Positions 54,234 to 63,646 of a DNA stretch of 64,000 nt are shown here, one piece after another. The stretch spans positions 1,837,001-1,901,000 of the forward strand of contig NZ_CP010796.1 in assembly GCF_001483965.1 (NCBI RefSeq). The letters are read 5' to 3'. Under the pieces are notes generated by a model, which was not told the origin of the DNA, did no database searches, and was given only the letters and a program-made list of their open reading frames with translations. Made by a program: the position numbers and the translations under genes. Position 1 is the stretch's first letter. Each line of letters begins with the position of its first letter. Origin of the DNA: Carnobacterium sp. CP1 (lineage in GTDB: Bacteria; Bacillota; Bacilli; Lactobacillales; Carnobacteriaceae).

Positions 54234-54286
54234 ACGGAGTCCTGATATTTTTATGCCAGTCTCCAAAAAGAATAGAGTTCTATGTT

Positions 54287-54320
54287 AACCTTCGAAAGGA
54301 TATCCTTTCGAAGGTTTTTT
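54287..54320 (+). terminator. Rho-independent terminator
   Basis: Perfect palindromic stem AACCTTCGAAAGGAT/ATCCTTTCGAAGGTT followed by T. Confidence 0.88.
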
Positions 54321-54365
54321 ATCGGTTATTGTCAGAATTGAAAGCCTTGTTTTCATTTTTTTGCA

Positions 54366-54403
54366 CAAAAATAGGTGTTAGTGATTTTTATTCACTAACA
54401 CCT
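54366..54403 (-). terminator. Terminator of the IclR gene
   Basis: Perfect 12-base arms AGGTGTTAGTGA/TCACTAACACCT, with a T run on the minus strand. Confidence 0.8.
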
Positions 54404-54447
54404 ACTAGCGTAGAGTCACTATTCTATATCTGAACTGTATGTTGATT

Positions 54448-55212
54448 TTAAAAGTGTCCTAACAAATTTGAAATTTTGTGAGTCGTTTCAATGATTTTTT
54501 TGATATAAAGTGGTTTCATCTCAATATCTGTACTAGGAATGGATACACTAATTGCACCAGCAGCAGCATCTTTATAGCTCGCAAAAGAAGCTCCCACACA
54601 AACAATGCCATACTCGTTTTCTTCATTATCCAAAGCGTAACCTTGTTGGCGGATGGTTTCGATTTCGGCTAAAAAGCTGTCAAAGTCAGTAAAAGTATGG
54701 GTCGTTAACTCGATAATATCTGTATTATCCCAATATTCTTTGATTTGTGCATTCGTTTTAGTTGCTAAAATAGCTTTACCAACAGCAGTGACGTACATAG
54801 GTGCTTTTTGGCCGATTTTTGAACGCATTCGATTTTCGTTATCGCTTGGATCATGTTTATCAATATACAAAACTTCTTGATTGTCTTCAACGACTAAATG
54901 AACCGTTTGATTTAATTCTAAAGATAACTGACGAATCATGCTTTTTGCAACATTTAGAAAATCAATGTTTTGGACGCGTCGATTTCCAATTTGAAATAGT
55001 TTTAAAGAAATACGATAATGTTTTGTAGTAGGTTCTTTCTCAATATAACCGTTTTCAAGTAATGAGTTGACTAAACGATGAGTTGTCGCTTTATGGAGAC
55101 CAACTTTTTCGCTGATTTGCATCAAACTAAGAGTATCATAATTTGAAAGGGTTTCAAGTATTATAAGGGCTCGATCAATAGTCTGAACTCTAACTGGTAA
55201 ATTTGCAACCAT
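54448..55212 (-). CDS. IclR family transcriptional regulator
   Basis: A 254-residue IclR protein. The N-terminal winged HTH is around LMQISEKVGLHKATTHRLVN, and a C-terminal effector domain (about 80-250) holds YVTAVGKAILA and a Cys/Gly-rich IVCVGASFASYKDAAAGAIS. IclR members often repress hexuronate or carbohydrate genes. Here the neighbour is a wrecked carbohydrate locus (GPH transporter and GH3 remnants), so its target genes may be gone. ATG at 55212 has AAAGG 12 bases upstream. 102 bases of the gene are copied, inverted, at 56228-56329. Confidence 0.88.
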   Translation of the reverse strand: MVANLPVRVQTIDRALIILETLSNYDTLSLMQISEKVGLHKATTHRLVNSLLENGYIEKEPTTKHYRISLKLFQIGNRRVQNIDFLNVAKSMIRQLSLELNQTVHLVVEDNQEVLYIDKHDPSDNENRMRSKIGQKAPMYVTAVGKAILATKTNAQIKEYWDNTDIIELTTHTFTDFDSFLAEIETIRQQGYALDNEENEYGIVCVGASFASYKDAAAGAISVSIPSTDIEMKPLYIKKIIETTHKISNLLGHF

Positions 55213-55953
55213 AGTTTTTAACATCCTTTTATTTTAAAATTAGATTTCACGATATGAAACTAACTGTACTAAGCAAATCAATTATAGGGGGAAAAAGCTA
55301 AAAGCACAAGTAATAAAAAACCTGAATTGTTTACAAATCATTTTAAGACGGCCGATTTACGAAGAGAAAATAGTTATGTCTTTAGTAAATAGATAAAGCG
55401 CTCGCAAACAATGGTACAAAAATAAGTTGTTTTATAAGCTTTTCTTTTTAAAACAATGAAAGGGATTACAACTCAATCAGCTCGCTTTTTTTTAAAATAA
55501 GCTGCGAACCACTCTGTCTTCGCCAACCATTACAAGACAATTTATTAACGAAAGAGTGGTTGACAAGGATTCAGAGGCTCGTTATAACAAAACTCGTATT
55601 GCAAAATAAAGTTTCACTAAGTGAGGCTTCGGCGGTTTTAAAAAGTTTAATCTTTTTCAATCTGATTTCTGCCAAATTTAACTATAAGCAAAAGAAGAGG
55701 CGAATCAGGTTTGTTTTAAATTGCAATTGAAAGCGATTTATGAAAAGGCTATCTAGCAAAAGATGCGGATTTTTATACTCTGAATAAGCAAGTTACATTT
55801 TATAAATGCTTCTCAATGTTAGTCAATCAAGGACGTCGGAAAATGATGAAAACGTTATAGCCAAAAATGAAATCGCTTTTATAGAAGAAAAGTATTGAAT
55901 AGATGTAGTGCTTTTTATGGTTTACATATATACAAGAGGGGGAATAACACAGA
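55213..55953. other. Gene-poor, probably degenerate region
   Basis: About 740 bases have only short stop-ridden frames. One fragment reads KGYLAKDADFYTLNKQVTF (about 55740-55800) but belongs to no family I recognise. TGAAAGCGATTTAT at about 55728 resembles a cre site. The region probably holds decayed genes. Confidence 0.4.
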
Positions 55954-56239
55954 ATGGAAGAATTAAAGAAAAACCGACTGTAAATACATCGACTGTAAAT
56001 GCAAAATCAGGTTTAAAAGAAAAGATAGCTTATGGTACAGGTGATTTGGGAAAGGGGTTAATGTTCCAAATGGCATAAATGTATTTACTAAAATTTTATA
56101 CAGATGTTTTAGGAATTTCTCCTTATTGGGGCGGAATGATTTTTCTAGTTACGAAATTCGTCGATGCAGTTACAGATGCTGGGGTTGGAACTTATGTCGA
56201 TTCGCGAACCAACATTGGACCTAAAGGCAAATTCACCAG
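55954..56239 (+). pseudogene. GPH/MelB-family sugar symporter, N-terminal remnant
   Basis: GAGGGGG and ATG 55954 are followed by a frame that shifts in an A-rich run, then reads SGLKEKIAYGTGDLGKGLMF. A stop at 56076-56078 interrupts QMA*MYLLKFYTDVLG, and the text goes on ISPYWGGMIFLVTKFVDAVT and DAGVGTYVDSRTNIGPKGKF. This is the N-terminus of a glycoside-pentoside-hexuronide:cation symporter. The rest of the gene is missing; an iclR fragment is joined directly at GPKGKF. Confidence 0.8.
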
Positions 56240-56329
56240 TTAGAGTTCAGACTATTGATCGAGCTCTTACAATACTTGAAACCCTTTCAAATTATGATAC
56301 TCTTAGTTTGATGCAAATCAGCGAAAAAG
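56228..56329 (+). repeat. Inverted copy of the iclR 5' region
   Basis: 102 bases agree with the complement of 55104-55205 at all but three positions. They encode VRVQTIDRAL and on to QISEK. The copy joins the GPH remnant on the left and the GH3 remnant on the right. Confidence 0.9.
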
Positions 56330-56766
56330 GCGGAATTTACGAAGCCGGATCTGATGTTGCTCAAGCGATCACGGAAGAACTAGAAAGCCGCGGCTATAAA
56401 GTAACGTTAAACGATGGTTCGACACGTGTTAAAGGCAAAACATTGGACTATCGTAATGAGGTCGACTTAGCTCTAGAAATTGCTGGTGTCATTGGTTACG
56501 GTGCTCAAAATAACTACCGCATTCAATGGAAAACAGCAATGTCTAACGAAGTTCCTTGGTTCGTATACGAAGTGCCAACAGTCTTTGCTTCATTGAATTT
56601 CACAACTCATCTGCATGATGCAACAATGGTAAAAACATATATCAATACATACCATGATAACGATGAAAATATCAAACAATTGATTGATAAACTTGAAGGG
56701 AAATCCGAATTTAAAGGAACTCTAAATGAAAATGTTTGGGCCAATAAATGGCAAGCTAAACTATAG
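56330..56766 (+). pseudogene. GH3 glycoside hydrolase, C-terminal remnant (in chimeric frame)
   Basis: The text from GIYEAGSDVAQAITEELESR through VIGYGAQNNYRIQWKTAMSN and VPTVFASLNFTTHLHDATM to EGKSEFKGTLNENVWANKW is the C-terminal domain of a family-3 glycoside hydrolase. The catalytic domain is absent. An open frame starting at 56164 runs through the out-of-frame GPH remnant and the iclR copy into this segment without a stop, giving a 200-residue chimera. No good ribosome site precedes it. A terminator-like hairpin follows at 56809-56846. Confidence 0.75.
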
Positions 56767-56914
56767 AATAAATCAATTTTAAAAGAATATTTCTCTTTAT
56801 GAAGAAGTGCGTCAATTGACTGTGACAGTCTGTTGGCGTGCTTTTTTATTATTTCAGTAATATCGATATATGCGGTATAATTTAGAAAATCAAAAAGAAG
56901 AGAGGACGTTTCGT

Positions 56915-58099
56915 TTGAGAGAAAAGTTAATGGCTTTATTAGAAGAACGCCAAGATGAAATGATTGAGATCAGACGGTATTTGCATGCTCATCCAGAACT
57001 GTCGTTTCAAGAAAGCGAAACAGCGGCTTATATAGCTAAATGGTATGAAGGAAAAAAAGCCCTTGTTCAAACGGAAGTCGGAAATGGCCATGCGGTTGTA
57101 GTGACTATCAAAGGTGGAAAACCAGGGAAGACAATCGCTTTACGAGGAGATTTTGATGCTTTGCCGATTACTGAAGAAGCCGATGTTCCTTTTAAATCGG
57201 AAAATCAAGGAGTGATGCATGCTTGCGGCCATGATGCTCATACTGCTTATCTATTGGTTTTAGCGGACTGCTTGATCCAATTGCAGGACGAGATTCCAGG
57301 AACGATCAAAATCATTCATCAACATGCTGAAGAAAAGCCTCCAGGCGGTGCAAAAAGCATTTTAGCAACAGGAATTTTGGATGACGTTGGCACAATTTTT
57401 GGCATCCATATTTTTCCAAACAAACCTGCTGGTGAAATTTCATACCGCAGCGGATTTGCGATGGCCGGCAGAACGTATTTCAAATTAAAGATTCAAGGTG
57501 TGGGCGGTCATGGTTCATCGCCGCATAAGGCTAATGATGCCATTGTTGCTGCTTCACACTTTGTAACAGCGGTTCAGACAGTGATCAGCCGTCGCTTAAA
57601 CCCTTTTGATATAGGAGTTGTAACGATTGGCTCATTTGATGGAAAAGGAACATTTAACGTGATTAAAGACAGCGTGGAACTTGAAGGCGATGTTCGGTAT
57701 ATGACAGATGAAACTCAAGAGATGCTTGAGCGGGAAATAAAAAAAATCGTTAAAGGAATTGAAACACTGTTCGGAGTAACTTCTGAATTAACGTATACAG
57801 CTGACTATCCTCCGCTTTGCAATGATCCAGCAGTTACTGAACAAGCGATCAGCTACTTGGAAAAAGGCAAAGGGGACTACTTAACGCGCATTTCTGAAAG
57901 TGAATTGTTATCAGGTTCTGAAGACTTTGCTTACTATCTTGAAAAGATCCCTGGTAGTTTCTTCTATATTGGCTGCGAACCAAAAGGCATTGAAGAAGCT
58001 TATTTCAACCACCATCCTAAATTTACGATTGATGAGGATTGCTTAATTGTCGCAGCTAAATCGGTTGGCGAAATTGTTTGCGGTTATTTCGGTATTTAA
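56915..58099 (+). CDS. M20 family amidohydrolase (first of tandem pair)
   Basis: A 395-residue M20D peptidase-like amidohydrolase with metal-binding motifs MHACGHDAHTAYL and HQHAEEKPPGGAKS, the lid-domain GGHGSSPHKANDAI, and SGSEDFAYYLEKIPGSFFYIG. The family removes acyl or amino-acid groups from N-acyl or dipeptide substrates. TTG at 56915 has AGAGAGG 8 bases upstream and makes the N-terminus (REKLMALLEER) match the paralogue. It is about 60% like its downstream neighbour by eye. Confidence 0.88.
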   Translation: MREKLMALLEERQDEMIEIRRYLHAHPELSFQESETAAYIAKWYEGKKALVQTEVGNGHAVVVTIKGGKPGKTIALRGDFDALPITEEADVPFKSENQGVMHACGHDAHTAYLLVLADCLIQLQDEIPGTIKIIHQHAEEKPPGGAKSILATGILDDVGTIFGIHIFPNKPAGEISYRSGFAMAGRTYFKLKIQGVGGHGSSPHKANDAIVAASHFVTAVQTVISRRLNPFDIGVVTIGSFDGKGTFNVIKDSVELEGDVRYMTDETQEMLEREIKKIVKGIETLFGVTSELTYTADYPPLCNDPAVTEQAISYLEKGKGDYLTRISESELLSGSEDFAYYLEKIPGSFFYIGCEPKGIEEAYFNHHPKFTIDEDCLIVAAKSVGEIVCGYFGI

Positions 58100-58235
58100 A
58101 CTGAGCCTGACCCTGTAGTCTTTTTTGCACTATTAAATGGAACAGTAAAACAAACAGAAAACGCTTTATCGAAAATATGCTATAGTGAATAAAAAGAAGA
58201 AAAAATTGTGGTGAAAACTGGGCGGAGGAGTTCAC

Positions 58236-59426
58236 ATGAGAGAAAAACTGATGACGATGTTAGAAGCGCGCAAAGAAGAAATGATTGCGATTCGCAGACA
58301 TTTGCATGCACATCCTGAATTGTCTTATCACGAAGAAAAGACAGCAGCGTATATTGCCGATTTTTATCAAAGAAAAGCTGTTGATGTTCAAACAGACGTT
58401 GGTGGAAATGCTGTTATTGTCACCATTAACGATGCATCCTCTGGCGATACGTTAGCTTTGCGGGCAGATTTTGATGCACTGCCGATTGAAGAAGAAACAG
58501 GCTTACCATTTGCCTCAACGTCTCCAGGAGTCATGCACGCTTGCGGACACGATGCACATACGGCTTATTTGATGGTCTTGGCGGATTGCTTGATTGAATT
58601 AAAGGCAGAGATTCCCGGAACTATAAAGGTCATTCACCAACATGGGGAAGAAGCTCCACCAGGCGGTGCTAAATTCATTATGGAAACGGAAGCTTTAGCA
58701 GACGTGGACCACATCATTGGTATCCATGTTTTTCCTGACCGTCCGGCGGGAGAAGTCGCTTATCGAAGCGGAGCAGCCATGGCTGGCGGCACACAATTCA
58801 AATTGATTATCCAAGGAGTTGGCGGTCATGGTTCGTCACCGCATAAAGCCAACGACGCCATTGTTGCAGGAGCCTATTTTGTGACTACGCTCCAAACGAT
58901 TCTCAGCCGGCGTGTCAATCCTTTCGAAGCAGGAGCGATCACTGTTGGATCATTTGATGGAAAAGGGTCTTTCAATGTGATCAACGATGCCGTTACGCTT
59001 GAAGGCGATATGCGTTATATGACGACAGGTTTATTCGAGGTACTGAGCAAAGAATTGCATCAGTTAGTAAACGGATTAGAAGAATTATTCGGCGTTCAAA
59101 CAACATTGACTTTGTTTGAAGGGTGTCCGCCTGTCTACAATGACCCTGAGTTGACCAGCAGCGTAGTTGATTACTTAACGACTGGTATTGGAGACTACTT
59201 GACTGATGTCGTTGAATCTCCGATGCTGACTGGTAACGAAGATTTTGCTTATTACACACAAAAAATACCGGGTTGTTTTTTCTATATTGGCTGTCGGCCA
59301 AAAGGCATTGTAAACAACGTTGTTTATGACAATCATCATCCTAAATTTGATATAGATGAGGAAGCGATCAGTGTTGCAGCAAAAGCAGTAGGGGAAGTTG
59401 TTTGTGGTTATTTTGGTATTGAATAA
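58236..59426 (+). CDS. M20 family amidohydrolase (second of tandem pair)
   Basis: A 396-residue paralogue of the preceding protein with the same motifs (MHACGHDAHTAYL, HQHGEEAPPGGAKF, GGHGSSPHKANDAI, TGNEDFAYYTQKIPGCFFYIG). ATG at 58236 follows GGCGGAGGAG. The 136-base gap to the first gene has no clear terminator. The pair looks like a tandem duplication that has since diverged. Substrates are unknown. Confidence 0.88.
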   Translation: MREKLMTMLEARKEEMIAIRRHLHAHPELSYHEEKTAAYIADFYQRKAVDVQTDVGGNAVIVTINDASSGDTLALRADFDALPIEEETGLPFASTSPGVMHACGHDAHTAYLMVLADCLIELKAEIPGTIKVIHQHGEEAPPGGAKFIMETEALADVDHIIGIHVFPDRPAGEVAYRSGAAMAGGTQFKLIIQGVGGHGSSPHKANDAIVAGAYFVTTLQTILSRRVNPFEAGAITVGSFDGKGSFNVINDAVTLEGDMRYMTTGLFEVLSKELHQLVNGLEELFGVQTTLTLFEGCPPVYNDPELTSSVVDYLTTGIGDYLTDVVESPMLTGNEDFAYYTQKIPGCFFYIGCRPKGIVNNVVYDNHHPKFDIDEEAISVAAKAVGEVVCGYFGIE

Positions 59427-59513
59427 TTTTTACATTGATCATAAGATTTGGTTTTACTGATGTTCTTTAGTAGGCTTAAGTAAGCAACAAGAATGGAAGG
59501 AGACAAAGTGCAC

Positions 59514-60158
59514 ATGAAAGTACTAGTCGTTGGAGCAAATGGACAGATTGGGGAAAAAGTGGTCGATTTACTGCAGGAAAGCCAAGAACATGCCGTACGG
59601 GCTTTGGTTCGTAAACAAGAACAAGCAGATAACTTTTCTGCTAAAGGAATCGACACTTATTTAGGAGACTTAGAAGGATCCGTTGATTCCCTTGCAGCAG
59701 CTATGGAAGGAATCGATGCCGTAGTTTTCTCCGCTGGGTCAGGCGGAGCAACAGGTTACGATAAAACCATCCTGATTGACTTAGATGGAGCCGTTAAAAC
59801 AATGGAGGCTGCTGAACAAGCAGGCGTCAGCCGTTTTGTGATGGTCAGTTCCATTCTTTCAAATACGAGAGAAAAATGGGCTGAAGGGATGAAACCATAT
59901 TATGCAGTGAAACGGTATGCAGACCAAATCTTAAAACAAATGGACTTAACGTACACGATCATTCGCCCTGGAGCGTTGAAAAACGAAGCAGGAACTGGCA
60001 AAGTCAATCTAGCTGAACACGTCACACCAGGTTCGATCCCACGAGAAGATGTAGCAAAAGTAGTGGTTGCCAGTCTGGATAATAAAAAAGCAGAAAATCA
60101 AGAGTTTGATCTGGTTTCCGGCGAAACGCCTATCGAGAAAGCCTTCACGCAACTTTAA
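59514..60158 (+). CDS. Atypical SDR / NAD(P)-binding protein (YhfK-like)
   Basis: A 214-residue Rossmann protein starting MKVLVVGANGQIGEKVVDLL. It has GDLEGSVDSLAAAMEGIDAV, FVMVSSILSNTREKW, the YAVKRYADQIL active-site-like Tyr-x3-Lys, and IRPGALKNEAGTG. It belongs to the atypical SDR group of YwnB/YhfK-type proteins, whose functions are mostly unknown. ATG at 59514 has GGAAGGAG about 12 bases upstream; GTG 59508 is an alternative. It is monocistronic with a terminator. Confidence 0.82.
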   Translation: MKVLVVGANGQIGEKVVDLLQESQEHAVRALVRKQEQADNFSAKGIDTYLGDLEGSVDSLAAAMEGIDAVVFSAGSGGATGYDKTILIDLDGAVKTMEAAEQAGVSRFVMVSSILSNTREKWAEGMKPYYAVKRYADQILKQMDLTYTIIRPGALKNEAGTGKVNLAEHVTPGSIPREDVAKVVVASLDNKKAENQEFDLVSGETPIEKAFTQL

Positions 60159-60179
60159 AACAGATAAAAAAAGAGAAAG

Positions 60180-60207
60180 TCCGCTGAAAACACAGCGGAT
60201 TTTTTTA
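60180..60207 (+). terminator. Rho-independent terminator
   Basis: TCCGCTG/CAGCGGA with an AAAACA loop and a T run. Confidence 0.8.
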
Positions 60208-60615
60208 TTCAACAAAGATACATTTTGTATTTTTACATTAGCACTAAAAAGCGGTAAAGTTGTCCTGAAAGTGTGAATCCGAGACGAACTAAGATAAAAA
60301 AGAGATGAGTTTGTCCCGAAAATATAGAAATAGACAAACGGTCTTAGAAAAAGAGCGCGTTTGTCTATAAATTTAAATTACACAAAGAAACTAGATGAGA
60401 TTGAACAAACGAAGTCAGTTACTTTCTTTGTGTCAAAGTTTCTGGCCTAACCAGCTGAAATCTCGATACTTTTTCATCTACGCTGTTAAAAAACGAAAGC
60501 AGTCTCAATGTTTATTTGAGACTGCCCTTTTTATGATTAAGATATGTGTTTTCGGATTCATCGGCGGCATTAACCAGTAACTTTGATAGTTCCTGTAGTT
60601 ACAAATAAAGGCCTG
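60208..60615. other. Intergenic region with two hairpins, no gene
   Basis: ACACAAAGAAA/TTTCTTTGTGT brackets about 60380-60432. A clear terminator-like stem GCAGTCTCAA/TTGAGACTGC followed by CCCTTTTT lies at 60499-60532. No credible reading frame is seen, so a short untranslated RNA is possible. Confidence 0.4.
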
Positions 60616-61028
60616 TTATGCTACTGGAGGTGTTCCTTCAGTATTTGACACAACTACATCAATTGCACCAAAGCATCCATAGGCAAAGCTGAATATGCAA
60701 CTGTTGTCCGTGCAGGAATACCGCTTGGGAAGAATGTCGCATAAACTTCGTCTACAGCATTACTATCTGCAATGTTTTTAAGGAAGATAGTTACTTTTAC
60801 TACATCGTCCATAACATGGTCGACACTTTCTACAATGGTTTTGATATTTTTTAAGCACTGTTCAGCTTGCTCTTTTACACCACCAGCTACCATTTTACCA
60901 GATGTTGAATCGATAGGTAATTGAGCTGAAAGATGATTGTAATGAGAAAAAGCTACCGTTTGTGTAGATAGAGAACTTTTTGGTGCATTTTCTGTATTTC
61001 TTGCTAGTACTGCGTTGTAGCCACTCAT
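60616..61028 (-). pseudogene. ridA: RidA family enamine/imine deaminase, 3' frameshift
   Basis: The first 118 residues follow the RidA/YjgF family: LSAQLPIDSTSGKMVAGGVK, VKVTIFLKNIADSNAVDEVY, PSGIPARTTVAYSALPMDAL. RidA hydrolyses reactive 2-aminoacrylate. After VQ the frame hits an early stop at 60654. Restoring one base near 60657-60661 gives VQIDVVVSNTEGTPPVA and a stop at 60616-60618, the normal family end. The lost tail includes active-site-region residues, so function is doubtful. The ATG has AAGGGG upstream. Confidence 0.75.
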
Positions 61029-61336
61029 TATAGTAATCCCCTTTTAATTAAAATTTTTAATAGATAGGTTTATGGACTCAAGTTTCAGCCGAGTTATACT
61101 AAGGCTTGATTTCTGCTGCGAACTTTAATTAGCAAACTATAAAACGGTTACATAAGTGAAATTGTAACAAACTTACCTAGCTTTGACTACCTGTTTCTGG
61201 AGATAGCCATTTATAATGGATATAAAACAAGAATTGATACACGTACCAATGAACTGAACCACATCAAATAAGAAATCATCTCACTAAAGTACGGTTCTGT
61301 TAGAGCCTTAACGTAAAGATGTTTAACGAATAAAGA
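61029..61336. other. Intergenic region downstream of amidase repeat, no recognised gene
   Basis: About 300 bases lie between ridA and the structured repeat. A minus-strand frame reads hydrophobic text (MISYLMWFSSLVRVSILVL), but its start lies inside the repeat and no ribosome site supports it. Confidence 0.35.
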
Positions 61337-61510
61337 GGGAGTGAGACAAAAAGCGTTTAGACCCGAATCACTGGAACGAATAAGCGCAGTATGGTCACAG
61401 ACCATCGAGCATTATTCGTGAAGTGGACGTCGGGTCTGCTTTTTGGAACACGTTCTAGAATAAACATTTGGATATGCAAATGAGGATGAGACTTTTGTTT
61501 CATCCTCTCT
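61337..61510. repeat. Structured interspersed repeat, copy 2
   Basis: 144 bases agree with 15006-15149 at all but two positions. The following hairpin (GAGGATGAGAC/GTTTCATCCTC, 61482-61507) is at the same place as in copy 1. It has a different sequence and keeps its base pairing. It lies 8 bases before the amidase stop and probably terminates that gene. Confidence 0.8.
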
Positions 61511-61518
61511 TTATCAAT

Positions 61519-62979
61519 TTAGGTGAATAAACCATCTTGTTCCATTTCTTGGCCAATAGCCAGCAGCCAATCTTCGTTGCCTTTAGGGGCAGTAAACTGA
61601 ACGCCGATCGGCAGTCCGGAGTTAGCAGATAAATGAACCGGCAAGCTGATAGCAGGTTGTCCCGTTAAGTTGGCTTGTTGAGTGAAAGGTGTAATGTCTA
61701 AACTTGCAGCAAACATATCCCAGACAATTTTTTGCTGGTCTTTTGCATTCATTTCCGTAACATGATGCATTCGTTCAAACTGTTCATCCGTTTGAAGTTT
61801 AGCATCGACACGCGGAGCAACATCAGCTGTTGCAGGAGTCAGATACAAGTCATAAGTTTGATGGAAATCAGCCATAACTTCTGCAGCCGTATCCCAAGCA
61901 GCGATGCTATTGGAATAAGTGCTCGCTGAAATAGATTGTCCGGCATTGAATAAAACCCAAGTCATCAGTTCCATGTCTGATTTCGTAACGGGACGCTGCA
62001 GACCTTTTTCAATGTTGGCAAACATAGCAGCTGTTTCGCCTGAATTCATGATGTAGTAACTTTCCATCAAAGAGACTCCGTCAATGGCTGGTTTTTCTTC
62101 AACCACTTGATGGCCGTTTTGTTCGAGCCAACGAACGGTTTTTAAAACCGCTGCTTTTGCTTCATCGCTGACCGGTCCGTGAACGGGCGATACCAGTGAA
62201 TAAGCTACGCGAAACTTTTTCGGTTCAGAATCAGCTAATGCATTCAAATAGCCGCGTTCAAAAAGCGGGGTTTGAAAAGCAGCGCTTTGCTGGACGGTTT
62301 GTAAAGCATCCATCATGGCAGCTGTATCGCGAATGGTTTTGGTTAAAGCAAAGGAAATGGAAGCTCCTTGCCAGCCACGTCCAACTCCAGGTCCGATCGG
62401 TGTTCGTCCACGAGTCGGTTTCAATCCTACTAAACCGGTAAAAGAAGCCGGGATCCGAATGGAGCCGCCGCCGTCGCTAGCACTAGCAATGGGCACTAAA
62501 TCAGCAACCACGCTAGCGGCTGCTCCGCCACTAGAACCGCCTGGCGAATAGGCTGTATTCCAAGGATTGCGGGATGGCCCGTAGAGTGTCGGATCCGTAA
62601 TGTTTTTAAAAGCAAATTCTGGTGTATTGGTTTGGCCGATCACAACAAAACCGGCTTTTTCTAACGCTCGAACAAAGTGACTGGTTTGTTTAGAACGGTT
62701 GTTCTGTAGCAAACGAGAACCTGAGGTGCTTGGTTCGTCTATTTGATCTTGTCCGATGCCTTTGATAAGGATGGGCTGTCCGCCAAATAATGTACTGGAA
62801 AAATCTCGTTCTGCAGCTTCTTTCAGCGCTTTTTCTTTACGCGTATGGGTAACAGCATTTAAAATAGGATTTTGTGCTTCGATTTTTTTGAAGGCTGTTT
62901 CAATCAACTCTTGTGGAGAAACATCTTTTTGATGAAGTTTTTTTGCAAGAGCCAATCCGTCTTCTTTTCGGTTAAACAT
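61519..62979 (-). CDS. Amidase signature family protein
   Basis: A 486-residue amidase with the Ser-cisSer-Lys triad: Lys73 (ILIKG), the GGSSGG motif with Ser149/150, and nucleophile Ser173 (SDGGGSIRIPAS). It resembles GatA-like stand-alone amidases that hydrolyse carboxamides. No gatB/gatC are adjacent, so it is not the tRNA amidotransferase. ATG at 62979 has GAGG 9 bases upstream; an earlier ATG overlaps that site. There is no signal peptide. Confidence 0.88.
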   Translation of the reverse strand: MFNRKEDGLALAKKLHQKDVSPQELIETAFKKIEAQNPILNAVTHTRKEKALKEAAERDFSSTLFGGQPILIKGIGQDQIDEPSTSGSRLLQNNRSKQTSHFVRALEKAGFVVIGQTNTPEFAFKNITDPTLYGPSRNPWNTAYSPGGSSGGAAASVVADLVPIASASDGGGSIRIPASFTGLVGLKPTRGRTPIGPGVGRGWQGASISFALTKTIRDTAAMMDALQTVQQSAAFQTPLFERGYLNALADSEPKKFRVAYSLVSPVHGPVSDEAKAAVLKTVRWLEQNGHQVVEEKPAIDGVSLMESYYIMNSGETAAMFANIEKGLQRPVTKSDMELMTWVLFNAGQSISASTYSNSIAAWDTAAEVMADFHQTYDLYLTPATADVAPRVDAKLQTDEQFERMHHVTEMNAKDQQKIVWDMFAASLDITPFTQQANLTGQPAISLPVHLSANSGLPIGVQFTAPKGNEDWLLAIGQEMEQDGLFT

Positions 62980-63118
62980 AGTATAGAGCCTCATTTCTTA
63001 ATTCTGTAATGAATTCAGTTTAGCATCACAAGTCTAAATATTGAATGGAGAGACAAAAAGAAAGCCGGACAAAAGCCGTTAATTGCTAAAGCGAACGGTT
63101 TAAAAGACAGTATTGTTT

Positions 63119-63616
63119 TTATGGCAGGCGATATTCCATAATGTAATCATCCATGACATAACCATGACCGATATCCGCTACTTGCTCCTCAATGATCTTA
63201 AAGCCTAATTTTTTATAAACAGCGATAGTAGGGTGATTGAATTTATTGACCGTCAAAAACACCGTCTTTTTATTTGCTTCATTTGCTGTGTTTTTTAGCT
63301 TTTCAATAAGCTCTTTTCCGATTCCATTGCCGCGGCTGCTGCTTTTTAAATAAAGTTTGCTCAGAAAAAGCTGCTCTGCTGACAAGGCATATGAAAGATA
63401 GCCGATGGCTGTTTGATGGCTTTCAACTAAGAAATAAGCTTTGCCATCCAGTATTTCTTGGTGAATAGCGGCTGCGGATTGCAAATGAGTCAGCATATAA
63501 GCGACTTGTTCTTCGCCTAAAATCGCTGTATAGTGCTCTTCCCAAATTTCTTTTGCGAGTTGAGCGATCAAATCAGCGTCTTCTTGAGTAGTAGCTTGTT
63601 TAAGTTGGGTCATATA
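63119..63616 (-). CDS. GNAT family N-acetyltransferase
   Basis: A 165-residue acetyltransferase with the acetyl-CoA motif LKSSSRGNGIGKELIEKL (R/QxxGxG/A type) and HPTIAVYKKLGFKIIEE. The family transfers acetyl groups to amines or N-termini; the substrate is unknown. ATG at 63616 has AAGGAGG about 6 bases upstream; a longer frame begins upstream of that site. It follows the tyrS terminator and is probably transcribed alone. Confidence 0.85.
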   Translation of the reverse strand, partial: YMTQLKQATTQEDADLIAQLAKEIWEEHYTAILGEEQVAYMLTHLQSAAAIHQEILDGKAYFLVESHQTAIGYLSYALSAEQLFLSKLYLKSSSRGNGIGKELIEKLKNTANEANKKTVFLTVNKFNHPTIAVYKKLGFKIIEEQVADIGHGYVMDDYIMEYRLP

Positions 63617-63646
63617 AATCCTCCTTAATTGTTTTAATGGATAGAA

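Noticed and set aside
61211-61405. Minus-strand hydrophobic frame next to the structured repeat
   Set aside because: Its first third lies inside the repeat and there is no ribosome site, so it is probably chance or a remnant.
61519-62979. GatA subunit of the tRNA amidotransferase
   Set aside because: gatC and gatB are not adjacent, and the sequence is of the stand-alone amidase type.
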